Assembly (NCBI GenBank): GCA_023614405.1
Contig: CM042689.1
Span: forward strand, 276,651,533-276,715,532
Direction of reading: 5' to 3'
From: Avena insularis
Lineage: Eukaryota > Streptophyta > Magnoliopsida > Poales > Poaceae
Length of the DNA stretch: 64,000 nt
Shown here: one piece after another, positions 25,521 to 38,760 of the stretch
Position numbering within the stretch: the stretch's first letter is position 1
How the letters are laid out: each line of letters opens with the position of its first letter
The notes under the pieces: generated by a model
Seen by the model: only the letters and a program-made list of their open reading frames with translations
Database searches by the model: none
What the model was told of the DNA's origin: nothing
Made by a program: the position numbers and the translations under genes

Positions 25521-25534
25521 GCATCCCCAAGCTT
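25521..25534 (-). other. Polypurine tract of the LARD-like element
   Basis: On the minus strand the tract reads AAGCTTGGGGATGC and abuts the LTR start TGATACGTCGG. It is the expected position for plus-strand priming in reverse transcription. Confidence 0.6.
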
Positions 25535-28500
25535 AACTCCTGCTCGTCCTCGGATAGGTAAGTGATAAAAAGAATAATTTTTGAGGTGACATGCACCATC
25601 AAAATCAAGATCAAACCATTTGCAAGCATTGAAAGTTGGGATCAAAGAACTCTAAACATTCTTTATAGGCTTAAGCCTGGTGATGTACCCGCATGGTGAG
25701 AGCCCTCCCACTGAAACTGTTTTGGGTCGTTGGATCTCAGCTAGAACGGATGCAAAACGTCCAATTTTTGTTCATGGGTTGACTTTTTCTTACCCTGCAT
25801 TTTTCCACTACCATGGTAGACTTGGCATTGGCCCGTGGAAAATCTCTTTTTCCTTCTTTCCTTCCCGTCCCTAGCCTCCATCATCGATCCTGCCCACCAT
25901 TTGTGCCACCGTCGCCCTGCGATCCGCCAATACATCAGCCCCTCTTCCAGCCACCGATAACGACGCGAAAGGGCTCCACTACTCCGCCCATGGCCCCGGC
26001 CCCATGTGGAGAACATGCCCTTCTCCCCAGATCCGCCCTAGCCTCCTCTCCCATTTCATCACGCCTCCCCCTCCTAATCCATGCGAGGCCAGCCGGAGCC
26101 ACACCACGCACATGACGCAGGTTGACGCCTCCCTCAGCGCTGCACCGGGAAGGATGCTTATGCTTAACCTCCCAACATGGTCGTTGCCGCCGCCGGACAG
26201 ATGGCCCTATCTCTCCCCTTGCCGCTATCGACATATCGACCTATGGCAAAAGGGCGATGCCTAAAGAACAACGAGCACATCAGGAGGAGTGCTTGGGGTA
26301 GGCCAAGAAGAAGAGGATGCTGCAGGAGGAGGATGTTGCGAACTACATGCTACTACGAGTATTTTCTAAGTGTGAACATGGATTTCCATAGAGAGGTGTG
26401 TTTCACAGGTTGTTCTATGTGCATAAGAATTTGCTTGTTGAATCTAATATTTGAGTGATGTGTAGTAGTAATATTATCAATTTTGCAATACGTACTCACT
26501 ACTATCATTTTTGGGCTTCAATTTGGAATCACGAGACCAAGAGAGCCATAGTAATATCTGATCTATGATATGTCATCCATGTCCATATACAATAGTATGT
26601 ATTTGGCTATTGTTTACGGCAAGTCTGAATCAATATTGAAGACTATAAAAAAGTGAGATGAAAAATAAAGAACAGAAGGGAAGTTTTGTTACAACTTGCA
26701 TTCCAGGTATTGTGGTAACAGTTTGGATGGCTAACGTCAAATTACACAAACTAAATCCATGGATTCTGAGATTGCAACCCCTTGATTTACTCCGTGATTC
26801 AAAAGAACTCAGATGCATGATAGGCCTCAAAATTTCATTACATCCAAGGGATTCTATGGATTATTATAAACCTGTATATGGATAGGAGACTACTTACCAT
26901 TATACAAAAATAAATTTGATTAACAAGATATTATGTTCGTTAATCATTTAGCTTTACTCTTACTACTATATCTTCTAAAATATATGCTGATCTGGTGCTA
27001 TTAGCAAGTTCTACTTATATAGATGAATTCATGGAAGTTGCTCATGCACGGTGGCTTGAAGCAATTGTGTAGATAGGTGTGTTGTGGTCATACTGAGTGG
27101 CAAAGATTTCGGCTTGGGGCATATGAGTGTGAATGCTGCCGGTCCCTCTTCCTCACCCGTATAGGTTGTGGCGGCGGTGCTAGCCTGGTTCTGCGTGCTA
27201 TAGTGCAAGCAGGTGTGGTGCTTCCTGTGGTCTGCCTCATGGTGTCCGTGATAGAAGCTGCAAACAAGGAGACCATGAGGGAACACGTTCGTCAGCGGTG
27301 CGCTCATGACGGTGATCCTCCTGTGGATCAACCGTTTTTCTCTACACTTTGTCCGTGTACAAGAACCTATGTTTTCTGGATAGAATGTGTAAGGACTACA
27401 ACAAGGTACTTAATTAAGAAACCATGTCAATCCTCGGTTGTTATTTGTCTACCTTGATTAATATTTTCCTTTTTGAAATAGTGTTTCTAGGTTCAGTTTT
27501 TCTTTAGTCATTGTTGAACCAAGGTTGTTCTCAGGAATTTACTACTGGTTTTTTTAGTTTGACAATTAGTTGATATTTATCCTTGTTTTGTTGATGGCTA
27601 ACTGATGTTCATCAATCAGAAGGAGAGGCGGAGATGTTGGAGGGGCTACTTTCCAGAACAAGATGCCAATACCCTATATCCCAATGGGTTTGTTGTCACG
27701 CTCTGGAGAATTTATAAAAGATAAACTGATGGGCAGTCTTAAGTCTTATCTGTGATCTGTATCATGGTATAAAGTAAGTGGATATCATATTGAAAAGGGA
27801 GGCATAATTTTCTAGGGACATATGTTTTTGCTATTTCTAGATATAGTTGTTTTAAAGACTCCTACAGTTGTGGGCTACGGAAGTTTCTGCAAGTGGACCA
27901 AAATAAATTTTCATCCATGCCATTGCGTCAGGAGTAATGGGCACTGACTTATGAGTAAACATAGTATTTCGTTTGACTGTGGTTATCGGATAACACCGTT
28001 CATGTATCTTCTATCATTGCCTTTTCTATTATTCAAGCTATACAACTTTTTTGCGCTGGTTAGTCTAAAAATTGTAAGTAGTTGTTGATGGCCTGACCTA
28101 ACTATCTGAAGAATACATTTAAATTTCTAATAGCTGACATGAATAATTTTCTAATCATATCGTTAGTTTATGTTTCTGGGTGAGGAGAATGCCATAAGAT
28201 CCTGTTAGAAACAATTCAAGAAATGACATTGGTGAAGAATAAGATATTTGTAGTGAGGATGTCTCCTTAAAAATCAGAAATATCGGCGCTTTATACTATG
28301 CATCTGTCCTCAGTTCATACTTGGATAGACTAAGTTATTTTCTGTACATTGTAGGATAAAATATGAATTACTTTTACTATTCACATACTTGTAGTTGCAC
28401 ATAGTGAGTGTCTCAGTCTTACCGAATATAAACCTTTGCTTAGAATTTGCGTTTGCAAGAAATTTGTTCTAGATAATACCTTTTCTGGTCGGAAGCACTA

Positions 28501-29643
28501 CTAGCATGAGGCTATGTCTGCATACACCGTTTTTTGTATGGCCTGCAAATTTTGCTATGCATTTGATGCATCCCAACGTGTTCTTACCTTATGTTCGAGT
28601 TGCTTTATTGTTCTATCCCCTCATCACTGATTAAGATTGCGATCTTTCACACTCCAATTATCAGGTTTTAATTTCGTTTTAACTTGTCTTTTCAATTGAT
28701 TGCTGAAATGGTATGCCATGAAATTATTTTACATCTAAAAATTTGTTCTGTTTTGGTTGTAGGTAGCATAAACTTGTATGTATCAAGTTTGGACCTAATT
28801 CAAATTTATTACTGTGATCTTAATCAATATGCAGCTGAGCTCCGAGCTTTGCGGGGGTATTTATCGTGTCTTCCTCCATTATCCAATGAGGTGGTATCTA
28901 CTGAAGATATACTTATTTGTAAAAGGAAATGCATTTTTTGGAATATATACTTTTGCGACATTTAAGAGAATTAAAGAATTTATATCTACTGATGACATCA
29001 TGGTTCAGATCATTTATACTTTTAGTAAGAATTTTACTTGCTTCATTGTTCTCATCATCATTATTTTTCCCAGTTTTAAGAAAACAACTGCTTTAAACTA
29101 TGGAACAAGCATATTTTTGATTGTTTCATGTGTTTTCATGTAGAATCCCAGTTGATTAACACTCCACACAAGACCTGAGTGACCAGCTAGATTCAAGGGG
29201 GGAGTGAATTAGAAGATTATGCTAGGAGGTGATAACCCTATTTAATTTCTTGAGCTGAGAATGATGTTGCGAAGGCATAATTTGTTAAGATAGTTTCTTT
29301 GTGCAACCTTCAAGAATGATCCTACAAATACCATTTTATATTGTATAAACTTCAATAGCTACCTACTGTCTGCCATTTGACCTGGTAGTAAGACATTCTC
29401 TCTACGGATTAAGAAAAGTTTAATCATTTTTGTGATAACATAGCAGTAGCAAGATGCATGTTGTTCGTTGTGGCTCTTTTATATTTTTTGATTGATGTTG
29501 CATACGCTGTTCAAAACAACATGCATTGGTGAGACAAAAAAACTGCATGTATGTGTGCTCAAACGGCAGTAAAACAACTACAATGGTCAGTCCTTGCCAA
29601 AACGAGGGGCAGGCGGCGCGGCGAAGCGCTCCTATTTGCCTAG
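25535..29643. mobile_element. Internal region of the LARD-like element plus a probable nested insertion
   Basis: From about 25,700 the composition changes to blocks of GC-rich exon-like sequence (25,740-26,450; 27,080-27,450) separated by AT-rich intron-like sequence, unlike the A-rich LARD interior to the right. I cannot identify any protein here: the longest translations (27,077-27,457; 25,813-26,115) match no family I know. At 29,612-29,643 the sequence GGCGCGGCGAAGCGC, then CCTATTTGCCTAG followed by T, has the form of a Helitron 3' end (hairpin then CTAG, target T). That would make this a gene-fragment-carrying Helitron, but I could not find a convincing 5' TC end. Confidence 0.35.
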
Positions 29644-32328
29644 TGTACATGAAAGATGGAGTTCTAACAATGAGACAAAGTAACTATGCATGCAACATGA
29701 AAAGCTACAAACAAAGATCATGAATAACATGCATTGAAAAACGTTTGTTTGTTTCACATACAAAAAACATAGCATAGTGGCAATCATCTTGTCCCTCATA
29801 GAGTAGCAATATAGATGCATAAGATACCTTCAAAGTTCACAAGGGTGACTAGAAACAAATAGCACAAGAACAAGTAATATCACAATATGCATCACTCAAT
29901 AAGCTTTGGAACACTGCACACAGAATGACAACTATGCTCTCTTAATGGTGCCTAAAGGTAGAAGGTGGAGACTCAATAGTGGTGGAAGAAAGACCTTTTA
30001 TAAAGGAAGCAGGGATTTAAAGTTTCAAAAAGAGCTTCCAAAAATTATGGTACTTGTTAGTTTTCAGCCCTCATTGCCCCTATCATAAGCATCTTGAAGT
30101 GATTAAGGTTAAAGTGAACAAAGATGGAGTATATGCTTGACAAAGTATAAGTTGGCAATCTCAAGTCCCTTAAATACGAGGGCCACACCTCATGCCACTC
30201 AACTTTAGTTACCTGTAAGTTCTTGTCATTGTAAATATTTGCATATCGTTGAGAACCGCCAACGGGGTACCCCTTGCACATGGTACATGAGCTATCCCAT
30301 AACCAAAATAACAAGGCAAGCAGACAATGAGCATCTCAGCAATCTTCTTATGTACCATGGGAATATGGTGCTTTTTTCTCTCTTTCCTCTTTTCTCAATG
30401 TGTCTCTTTTTTTATAAGAAGAATGCTTCATAGATGTCACTATGGTGATGCTGCAAGTTTCCACCATGATTAGGCATGGCTTAGGCTGGCGGTCTAGGCG
30501 TTTCTCTAACACATGATACAAACTCCATGGACTTACAAGTTTCCTCTTTATTTCACACAGGTGACATCCATAGACAAAAGAGCATGATATCAACTGAGTA
30601 CAAAGTACAAGTGCAATATTGAAAACGTTTCCCGTGATAACACGGTTCTGCTAATTCCAATGTATAAGTGCAAGCATATACAATATAGATGACACAATGG
30701 TTCAAGTTTATTAGAGGCAAAGAATATAAAGTGTGCCATCAAGTTCGTGAGGGCTTTAATCACTAAGTTTTCACATAACAAAATAGTTTTTAATTGGAAG
30801 ATAGCTGAAAACAAGAATATACTTGGAATGGTGTAACACACCATGCATAGGAGTTTATAGTGGATACTTTGGAATAACTTGGTTTCTTGGGAGTTGGAAG
30901 CATGAGTAGAGCTTACTCACACAAGTGGAGGCTAGCAAAGGACTATGAGCAACCAACTAAGAGAGCAATAATGGCCATAATCATGCAAAGGAACAAAGCA
31001 TTACTAATCAAAGCAAAGAGTGGTACTACAAGTCAAGGACTAAATGATCATAGATGCTAATGGTGACTTGTGAGAGTCATAACATGGTGTGATCATGTGC
31101 CAAGTCAACCCAAACAAAGCATCAAAGGAGAATACCACAATACTATGCTTTTGGCATGCTAAAACAACGCATAATTTCTTCGAGGCACACTAAGAAATCC
31201 CAATGATTTGGAGCAAGTAATGCTACATCAATAATCACTAAGCATAAGGTCAAAACAATGCATAGCATGTCATGCTAAAGTCTAAGTCATAGTCAAAGCA
31301 AGCTCACTTTTGTACCACTATAAGCATGAAACTTCCTACTCTTTTCCAACACCAATCAAATTATTTGAAACAACTCACAAAGATAATAATCAAAAAAGAT
31401 CAGTGAGCTTGTCTCACAAATCCACAAAGATGAACTAAAAAGTTCTAAGCTGAAAGCACAAGAAAACTAAGGCTAAACACAGTGCTAGCAAAATAGAACA
31501 CTCACAAAACAATAAGAGTGAAAACTAGAGTGTTCTAGGCAATTAAAGCAGAGTGTGTCTCTCTTCAAAAGAAGTGTGGTGTAACCAACCAACTTACTCA
31601 AGAAAACTAAGCAAACTAAAACCAAAAACGAAAACTAAGATACTCCAAGAACAACAAAACAATGCATGAAACAATAAAAACGAAGTGTCTAGAAAGATCT
31701 GAGATTTTTATTGATGAAGAAGGGGATGCCTTGGGCATCCCCAAGATTTGACACTTGTACCTCTTGAATATTCCTTGGGGTGACACCGGGGTGGAATCCC
31801 CAAGCTTGAGGTTTTTTCCATTCTTCATTTCATTACATCATTCTTTCTCTACACCTGCAAATTTTCCTTCATACAAAACATCACAAAATCTTCATTAGCA
31901 ACATTAGTGTATTCAAAAGATAATAGACCTTTGGGTTTAGTTTCAAAACATAAAAACTTTCACTAAAGACACATGCTACTGTAGCAACTCCTTAAAAAAT
32001 GCTCAATTTCCCAAAAAGAACCCAACAAGGTAAGAAGCAAATGCAAATAATGGGAGAAATCTGCTAAAATAGACCAGCAGGTAGAAACCGATTTATTCGA
32101 AGATCTTCTGTTGCTCAAATCAAAAAGTGTTGAACTAACGAAAGTTATCTAACATACTAGGAGATTTATTCGTAAACTTTCAGTTCAATCCGAGTTACAG
32201 ATACTCCTCACGAATTTTTATGGTGGAGGATAGAAATGTGTTTCGGGACAGCAACTCCCCAAATCTTACTTCCCTCTCATTAGAGGTTATTCTTGGCACA
32301 AAAAGCAAACAAAAAGGATAAGGAGATG
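29644..32328 (-). mobile_element. Non-coding internal region of the LARD-like element
   Basis: A-rich on the + strand, with long stretches of simple, stop-rich sequence on both strands. It includes TGGGCATCCCCAAG (31,732-31,745) and GGGGTGGAATCCCCAAGC near 31,788, which echo the polypurine-tract sequence. It is interrupted at 32,328 by the Tekay-like element and resumes at 46,302. No gag or pol motif is visible. Confidence 0.6.
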
Positions 32329-35300
32329 TGTAACATCCCAAAAATATTAAACTAGAATCATCAAACTCTAATCACCAAAATTAGGGTTAACAAAAACTTT
32401 TCCAATTAAAATATGAAAGCATTCATATGTGTGTGTATTGAAATTTGGATTCTTTTGAATTGCCATGATTATGTGTTTCCTTGCTTGTAAAATGATTCTT
32501 AGGTGAAATAAACATCATCTAAACAATACCCACACTTTTCCCAAAGACAAATGAATCAAAACAAACAACTTATGTGAATGGTCACTTTTGCCAATTTAAC
32601 TCCCATACCTACTTTGGCTATCTCTAACTTTCAGAACTTAATAGAAACTTGTTTGGATCTTTGCACCCCTTGATAGTAATCATAACAAAGTACCAAGGCC
32701 CACCTTGTGATCATCCAAAAAGATTTAAATGCATAGTTTAAATGATAGTTTAAAATTGAATCTATATCATATGGGAAGATCCCACTTTTTCAAAAACCAC
32801 TCAAACCAACTCAACTTTCAAAACCCAAGCATCTACAGACTCACCAGCACATGCCTAGCACACCAACAAAAAATCTTTTCAAAATTCAAAACTTGAATTC
32901 ATGCGGCCATTTCATCAAACACCTTTCAGATACAAATCAAACAAAATCAAAACACTATAGTGTGCAGTGATTCTGGCCTAACTTGTTCCCGCTCTAGCTC
33001 ACAGCAACCTCAGTAGATCATCTAGCAAACTTAACTAATCACTAGCCCCACTGTAAACTAGCCAATTTCATCAATGGTGAACAGGCCGAGAGCACCCATG
33101 TCACCCAGTGTGGACAGCAGGCTAGAGGAAGAACTAGCAGCGCCAACCTTGTCTGGGAGGTAGCCCATGCCTCACCGCCCCCTCTCGACCAGCCCTGCCT
33201 CGCAGACCACAACCAGAACCGCCAGGAACGCCGCGCCCGTGCCGCTGTCGACCATGCCGACGCGCACCGCAGAGCACGCCTCGTTCCCACACAACCCGAC
33301 CACCTCGATCCCTCGCCGCCCGCCAACATGCTTCCCACCGTCCCAGGAGACCGCCAGACATGCCCATTCCACCGCCTGTGCCCTGTAGCCACCGCTCGCC
33401 ATCGAAGACGCCGCCTCTGCCTCGCAGAGCATTGAGCGTTCCCGATCGTTTGCCACCGCCCCTACACGCGCATTAAAACCTTAGAGCGTCGCCAGGAGAC
33501 CACCGATCGATCGCCACCCTCGGCCATGCCTCTAACCGCCAGTAGCCGTGTCGCCACCGTCGCGTGCCCATCCCGTTCGGTCTCGCCGTCGAGCCTATAA
33601 AAGGAGGCCTCTCCCGCTCGAATTCTTCACACCATTCTACTACCCTCACCTTACTGATCGTTCCACCCCATTCCCAGAGCAAGTCGAGCAGCGCATCGCC
33701 GGAATTTGGCCGGAGCTCGCCGCTGCAGAGGAGAAGAGGAACCGTCGATTTCGTCCACCCCAGAAGGAGCTGCCGGTACCAGGAGGTTCGCCGTCGTCGA
33801 CTTTGTCGTTCGCCCGCATCGCTGACCTTCGCCTGAGCCCCGGTGAGCCCCCGACGACCCCCACTGAGCCGCTAGGGTTCGAGCTCGCCGGTGACTAGTT
33901 CATCGTCGATGACGACCCTCAGCCGTTGATCTTACTTCTAATCCAACACACCACATCGCCTGCATCGCCGCATTTAATGAGTCACTGACCAAGAGACCCC
34001 TGTCCACGCCAAGGCCATGGAGTGACACTAGGTCGGCCCATTAGCAGTTCCCGTGCAGCCCACTCGTTTGAATTTAGCTTTTTCTATTTTAATTCAAACT
34101 TAGTTCTGTACCTAGTTTCAAAAATCAACCCAGCTCGATTCAGTGAACCAAATTGAATGAAACCAATTTTGTTAGAAAGGTTTTGAAATGCTTAATCCAA
34201 GCCCATTGGATTCAAAAATAACAAGGGAGATGCTTTTCTGCATTCAAACATTTTTCAAATTTAAACTATAATAGCTTTTGAGTTGATTCCAACTCTCAAA
34301 AATCACATTTGATCATACCTTTCAGAATATATAAAAACATTTGAGTTTACTTACATAAATAATGCTCAAGTAATAAAAGAAGGCCACATAGGCATTTCTA
34401 GTCACTTTATTTAATTAAAAATAAAAGGTTAAATCTTATTAAATTGTGACACCACTTTAAATCACATTCCCATGTACTAAAATATGTGGTCATGACATGT
34501 GTCAACATGATCCCATGTTTGGTTTGGAGAATATTAAATCTTAAGTAGTTTTTCAATGAGTAGAAATTACTTTACTAAAAAGAAATAAATAAGACAAATG
34601 CTTTATTCTTGTGATGTTAGTGATGATGCTAGATCATCTATAGAACCCTTGTGTGTGATGATTGAAAGTAGTTAAGTATTGTTTGGTGATTGTGTACCTC
34701 GTATTTATTTATAGACGCTAGTACCGACCAAGGATACGAGGAGGAAGGAGGATACTACAAAGAAGAAGCCGAGGAGAACTTCAACCACTGCTCTGCACAA
34801 GGCAAGCCTAATACTACTAGTTGATTGAGCAAGCTAACACTTGCAATTTAGAAAGCTTATACTGATACTTATGCAAGCCAATACTTGCAAGCCTTACTAA
34901 TCAAGTTGACCTATGCAAGCTAATACTTGCTTGTTACCATGCCAACTATATGCCTTAAGCATATGTGATCATACCCACTTGATAACCCCAATCCTAGTTT
35001 TACTTAGAAGCTTTATACTTATTTCTTTATCAAAGCTCTTACTTAGAGTTTACTTGAGTAAATTGTAGATATTAGAAAGATAATTGAAGGTTGCATAAAG
35101 AGCATAAAACTTGGCCTAAGCTAGATAATATTGATGTCACCCTAAGGCATGAGATTGTACTTAGTTGAAACTCCACTTGTTTACCACCCTTCATTAGTAC
35201 TCACCCCCACTTGTAGATGCTAGTGCTAAGCATAAAACTTGATCAACATTAGATGGGAATACTTGGTGAAAATGATTATGGAAACCTTGGAATGATGGAT

Positions 35301-36376
35301 CATTTTATTGAGATGTTTTGACATGTGTTTCCGAACACTAGATGATTTTGATGATGAAAATGTTGAGGCATGAGCCTTAGCCCTTTATAAAACTGATGGT
35401 TGTCTGGATGCGATACCATTCCAATTTTACCGTACAACCATAATACCCGAGAATTGGGTAGGGCTTGACTGGAAACTTATATACCTTAGTATTGGTTCCC
35501 TCTTGGTCAAGGTCTGAGCTGAGGCTACCTTGTGAAGATTGTCCACCTGTGCAGTACCCAAGATGACCGTTGGTCATGGTTGGGAGGCCAAACTCACATG
35601 AGAGGTGCTTATACTAGGGCGTGTAAATGAAAGGTTAGGATTGATTATCCGCATACTGAGTATGGTGAATTCAGGATTTGTTCCTGACGGATGTATCGAA
35701 TGTTGTGGTGAAAGTGTACAATCTCTGCAGAGTGTCAAACTATTCAATAGTCACGCTGTTATGGAGCTTGGAGTGGCCATACTGTTCCCCCATCAGATGT
35801 TTTCAAAATGACTTGTGAAATGAATTGAGACTTTGACTTGACCACAACAGAGTTGTGATATGAAATTCAAGTTCCCACTTAGGTGTTATAAAACTTCAAC
35901 TAGCTTTCTTCGTTGCTAAACTTAGTAGAGGTAAATCTGGCTTTTGCAAAACAACCCTAGAGCTTAGTGTCCTATTACAAAAACCCCCTTCACTTGTTAG
36001 TATTAGTTTACAAGTACTTAAAGAGTACTCATGGCTTTGTCCCTGGCTATTCCCGTGGCCAGACTATGAAGAGGAGTACTAGGAGGACGGAACCCAGGAA
36101 GGTTACGACAACTAGGATCATCTCCCATCGTCAGCATTCCTGTGACCCCGAAGATGGAGCTTCGCCTACGCTACCGTTATTATTACATTATTCCGCTGCT
36201 TGAGTTATATTAAGAACTGGATCATGAGATCCCTATTTGTGTAAGACCTTATGTATGGTTTGTAATGGATGATGTACTGTGGTATCCAAATCTGTTATGT
36301 CTCGCAAAAATGGTAATCCTGGGATTGCGATGTATGGCATAACAGGCATCTGGGATTAAAAATCCGGGTGTTGAGA
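32329..36376 (+). repeat. 5' LTR of the Tekay-like element (4,048 bp)
   Basis: It starts TGTAACATCCCAAAAAT and ends GGGTGTTGAGA, where the terminal CA has become GA. It is highly similar along its length to the 3' LTR, with scattered C/T and G/A changes and a more diverged stretch near 33,960-34,040. The GC-rich core (33,050-33,900) holds the promoter. Confidence 0.93.
33596..33604 (+). promoter_or_regulatory. TATA box of the 5' LTR
   Basis: TATAAAAGG at the downstream side of the GC-rich core. It is conserved at the same place in the 3' LTR (43,505-43,513). ORFs starting upstream of it, such as the ATG at 33,548, would not be in the transcript. Confidence 0.6.
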
Positions 36377-36379
36377 AGT

Positions 36380-36393
36380 TGGTATCAGAGCCA
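36380..36393 (+). other. Primer-binding site (initiator tRNA-Met)
   Basis: TGGTATCAGAGCC lies three bases after the 5' LTR end. It complements the 3' end of plant initiator tRNA-Met, the usual primer of chromoviruses. Confidence 0.85.
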
Positions 36394-36605
36394 TCCTGAC
36401 CATAGGAGACCCTAGTTAGACTGGACGTTTGAATCAAAAACTTAGTTTCAAAACTAAAGGAAGCAAATATTTACAAAAACTTATTCCCATTCTTATCACC
36501 TTGATTCTTTCATAAAAATTCATGTTCCTAAAAAACTCTTGCAAAATACATAAAATTTGACACACTTGATCACTCTACTAACTTACTCATCCTATATTCT
36601 TATAG

Positions 36606-37408
36606 ATGGACATGAAGTACAGCAAGTTTTATCAGTTGGGGAATGGAGGAGACCTTATCTTTGAGCAGGATTTGGACCAGCTTTCGAAACTTCTGGAGCG
36701 TCCGCACCCCGAGTTCTTTGGAGCTCAGCTCAATGATCAAGGAGGAGAAGATATGCAGTGGCTAATTGTTGCAAGTCTCCGAGGAAATATTGAACCTCCC
36801 ACTGCTGAGGGAATTCAGTTTACCTTAAGAGAAAACAACTGGCTCGATGGACTTGCCAGGGCCATGCAGGAAGCTCTTGCCTATCTGTGTGGGCAGAGTA
36901 TCAACCAGATTAAGGGTACCCGCTTTGAGTTTTGTCCAAGGCGTGATGCTAATGGACATCCACTGGAAGCCCCATACCACCCCGAGCTGAAGACTCAGTT
37001 GGACCACCTCAGCTTCATGATGTACGATCGTCAAAGGAGTTGGACAATTGCCGTGACTACTCCAACCACAAGTATGCCATCATCAAGACGAAGGATCAGA
37101 CCATCGCCATGCTAGCGAAGGATCGCAAGTCTCGCCGCCGTCAGCTCGACAAGAAGGAGCGCATCATTGCCCGTCTTCGCCACCGTATCTCGTCTTTGGA
37201 GGAGACCATCCACGAGAGAGACATGCAGTTGGAGGAAAGAGAGAATACAGGAGAGGATCTTCGTGGAGACGCCTACTCCTATCTCAGCGATGACGATGAT
37301 TTTCTGGAGGATCAGGCTATGGACTTCTTCACCGATGAGGATGATTTCGCCTTCATCGATGACGATGAGGATGATGAGGATGACGACTACACCGACTCAG
37401 AGGAGTAG
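36606..37408 (+). pseudogene. Extra ORF upstream of gag (ORF0-like, acidic), one frameshift
   Basis: The ATG at 36,606 opens a 169-codon frame (MDMKYSKFYQLGN...). Near 37,033 the sensible frame changes and continues from within 37,040-37,408 to the TAG at 37,408, so the original product was about 267 aa. The N-terminal half is globular-looking (LDQLSKLLERPHPEFFG). The second half has a Lys/Arg-rich heptad-like segment (DKKERIIARLRHRISSLEE), probably a coiled coil. The tail is extremely acidic (DDDEDDEDDDYTDSEE). It contains no gag or pol motif. I recall an extra upstream ORF being described in some rice Gypsy elements with long LTRs, but I cannot assign a function. Its uniform codon structure suggests it was selected before the copy decayed. 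Confidence 0.7.
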
Positions 37409-37526
37409 TAGCACTTGAGCACTAGCGTAGTGAGTTGTATTCGGTCCCACTGTATCGTAGTTTCCAGAATGGTTCTTAAAACCATCTGTTTACCCTTGTT
37501 GTGGTGTGTGTTTGTATCGTGTGCTA

Positions 37527-37551
37527 TGAATGAATGAATGAATGAATGAAA
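37527..37551 (+). repeat. (TGAA)n microsatellite
   Basis: About six TGAA units between the extra ORF and gag of the Tekay-like element. Confidence 0.8.
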
Positions 37552-37651
37552 AGCAAGTTGCTAGAAAATCCGAGTCAAACTTTAAAAACTTTTCAAAGTC
37601 CCGGAACCTTAGAAATTTCCCTCTTTTCTCATGATCTATCGCAATCTTCAG

Positions 37652-38760
37652 ATGCCACGCTAAGGAAGTGGTTCATCCCCGGACCCGATGTTGCAGATCC
37701 TGCAAATGTTGGTTTCTGACCGCGAAGCTGAAAGAGCCGAACGTCAAGCCAACTTAGCCACCCTTCAACAGATAGCTCAGCTAGCCCACAACAATCAAGG
37801 CCACGGAAACCAGGACAACCATGGATCTAAGCTTAAGAATTTCTAGAACACCAACCCCCCTGTTTTCACTAAGTCAGAAGAGCCCCTAGACGCTGATGAT
37901 TGGCTCCAAACCATGGAAAATAACCTAGAAGTCGCCGGAGTGGAAGCTAACGAGAAACTTTTGTTTGCCACCCACTATCTAACCGGAGATGCCAGAGCAT
38001 GGTGGAACAGTGTTCGTGCCATGACCGGAGGGCAGATGATGACCTGGGAGGAATTCAAGGTCAAGTTCAGCAGAACCCATGTGCCCCCGGGTTTGATCAA
38101 GAGGATGAGAGACGAGTTCAGAGAACTGAAGCAAGGACGGATGACCGTAGTGGAATACCGTGACAAATTCTTGTCATTAGCTAGGTATGCCTCGGATGAG
38201 ATCGACACCGAAGCCAAGAAGAAGGAGAGATTCTTGAATGGTCTGCACGATGAGATGTAGACAGTGTTGGTCAATATCCCCTTTGTTGATATTGAAGCCC
38301 TTGTCAACTCTGCCATCCAGATGGAAGGAAAGATCAACCAAGCCAATGAGAACCGCAAGCGTCGCATGATGCATCAGCCAGGAACCCATCAGACCCCAAA
38401 GTATCACCCTAACCCATCTCCAAGATTTGCCCCGAGAACCAACAGACCCCCGATGAACCGTCCGACCTATCGCAACCATGGAAACCCGAGGCCCGGAGGA
38501 AATCACAACAACCTCGGCAAATCTAGCAATTTCAATTGTGCCCCACCCAAGTTCAACAACAACAATGCTACCGCCAACACCAACACTGCACCGAGGACTG
38601 GAAGCAATGCTGTGCCTGTTGCAACAAAGGACAAGTCGCAAGTGACTTGTTATGACTGTGGAAATAAGGGTCACTACTCCAACGAGTGCCCCGACAAGAA
38701 GAATGCCGCAGCCCCCAATGCAAATGCCCCAGCTCAGCAACAACGTCGTGTTCAGCCTGG
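37652..38760 (+). pseudogene. Tekay-like gag, interrupted by stops
   Basis: One frame runs from the likely ATG at 37,652 through the retrotransposon gag domain (WLQTMENNLEVAG, HYLTGDARAWWNSV, MTWEEFKVKF, 37,900-38,260) to a CCHC zinc knuckle, CYDCGNKGHYSNEC (38,648-38,689). In-frame stops are at 37,661 (TAA), 37,844 (TAG) and 38,258 (TAG). The frame is otherwise unshifted, and a basic Asn/Pro-rich linker precedes the knuckle. Gag would build the virus-like particle, but this copy cannot make it whole. An ATG at 37,688 is an alternative start. Confidence 0.9.

Noticed and set aside
27077..27457. 126-codon frame with Cys-rich N-terminus
   Set aside because: I could not match it to a family or extend it across splice sites. 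It is kept only as part of the possible Helitron cargo.
33548..33898. 116-codon frame present in both Tekay-like LTRs (also 43,457-43,807)
   Set aside because: Its ATG lies upstream of the LTR TATA box, so it would be missing from the transcript. Its presence in both LTRs only reflects copying of the 5' LTR.
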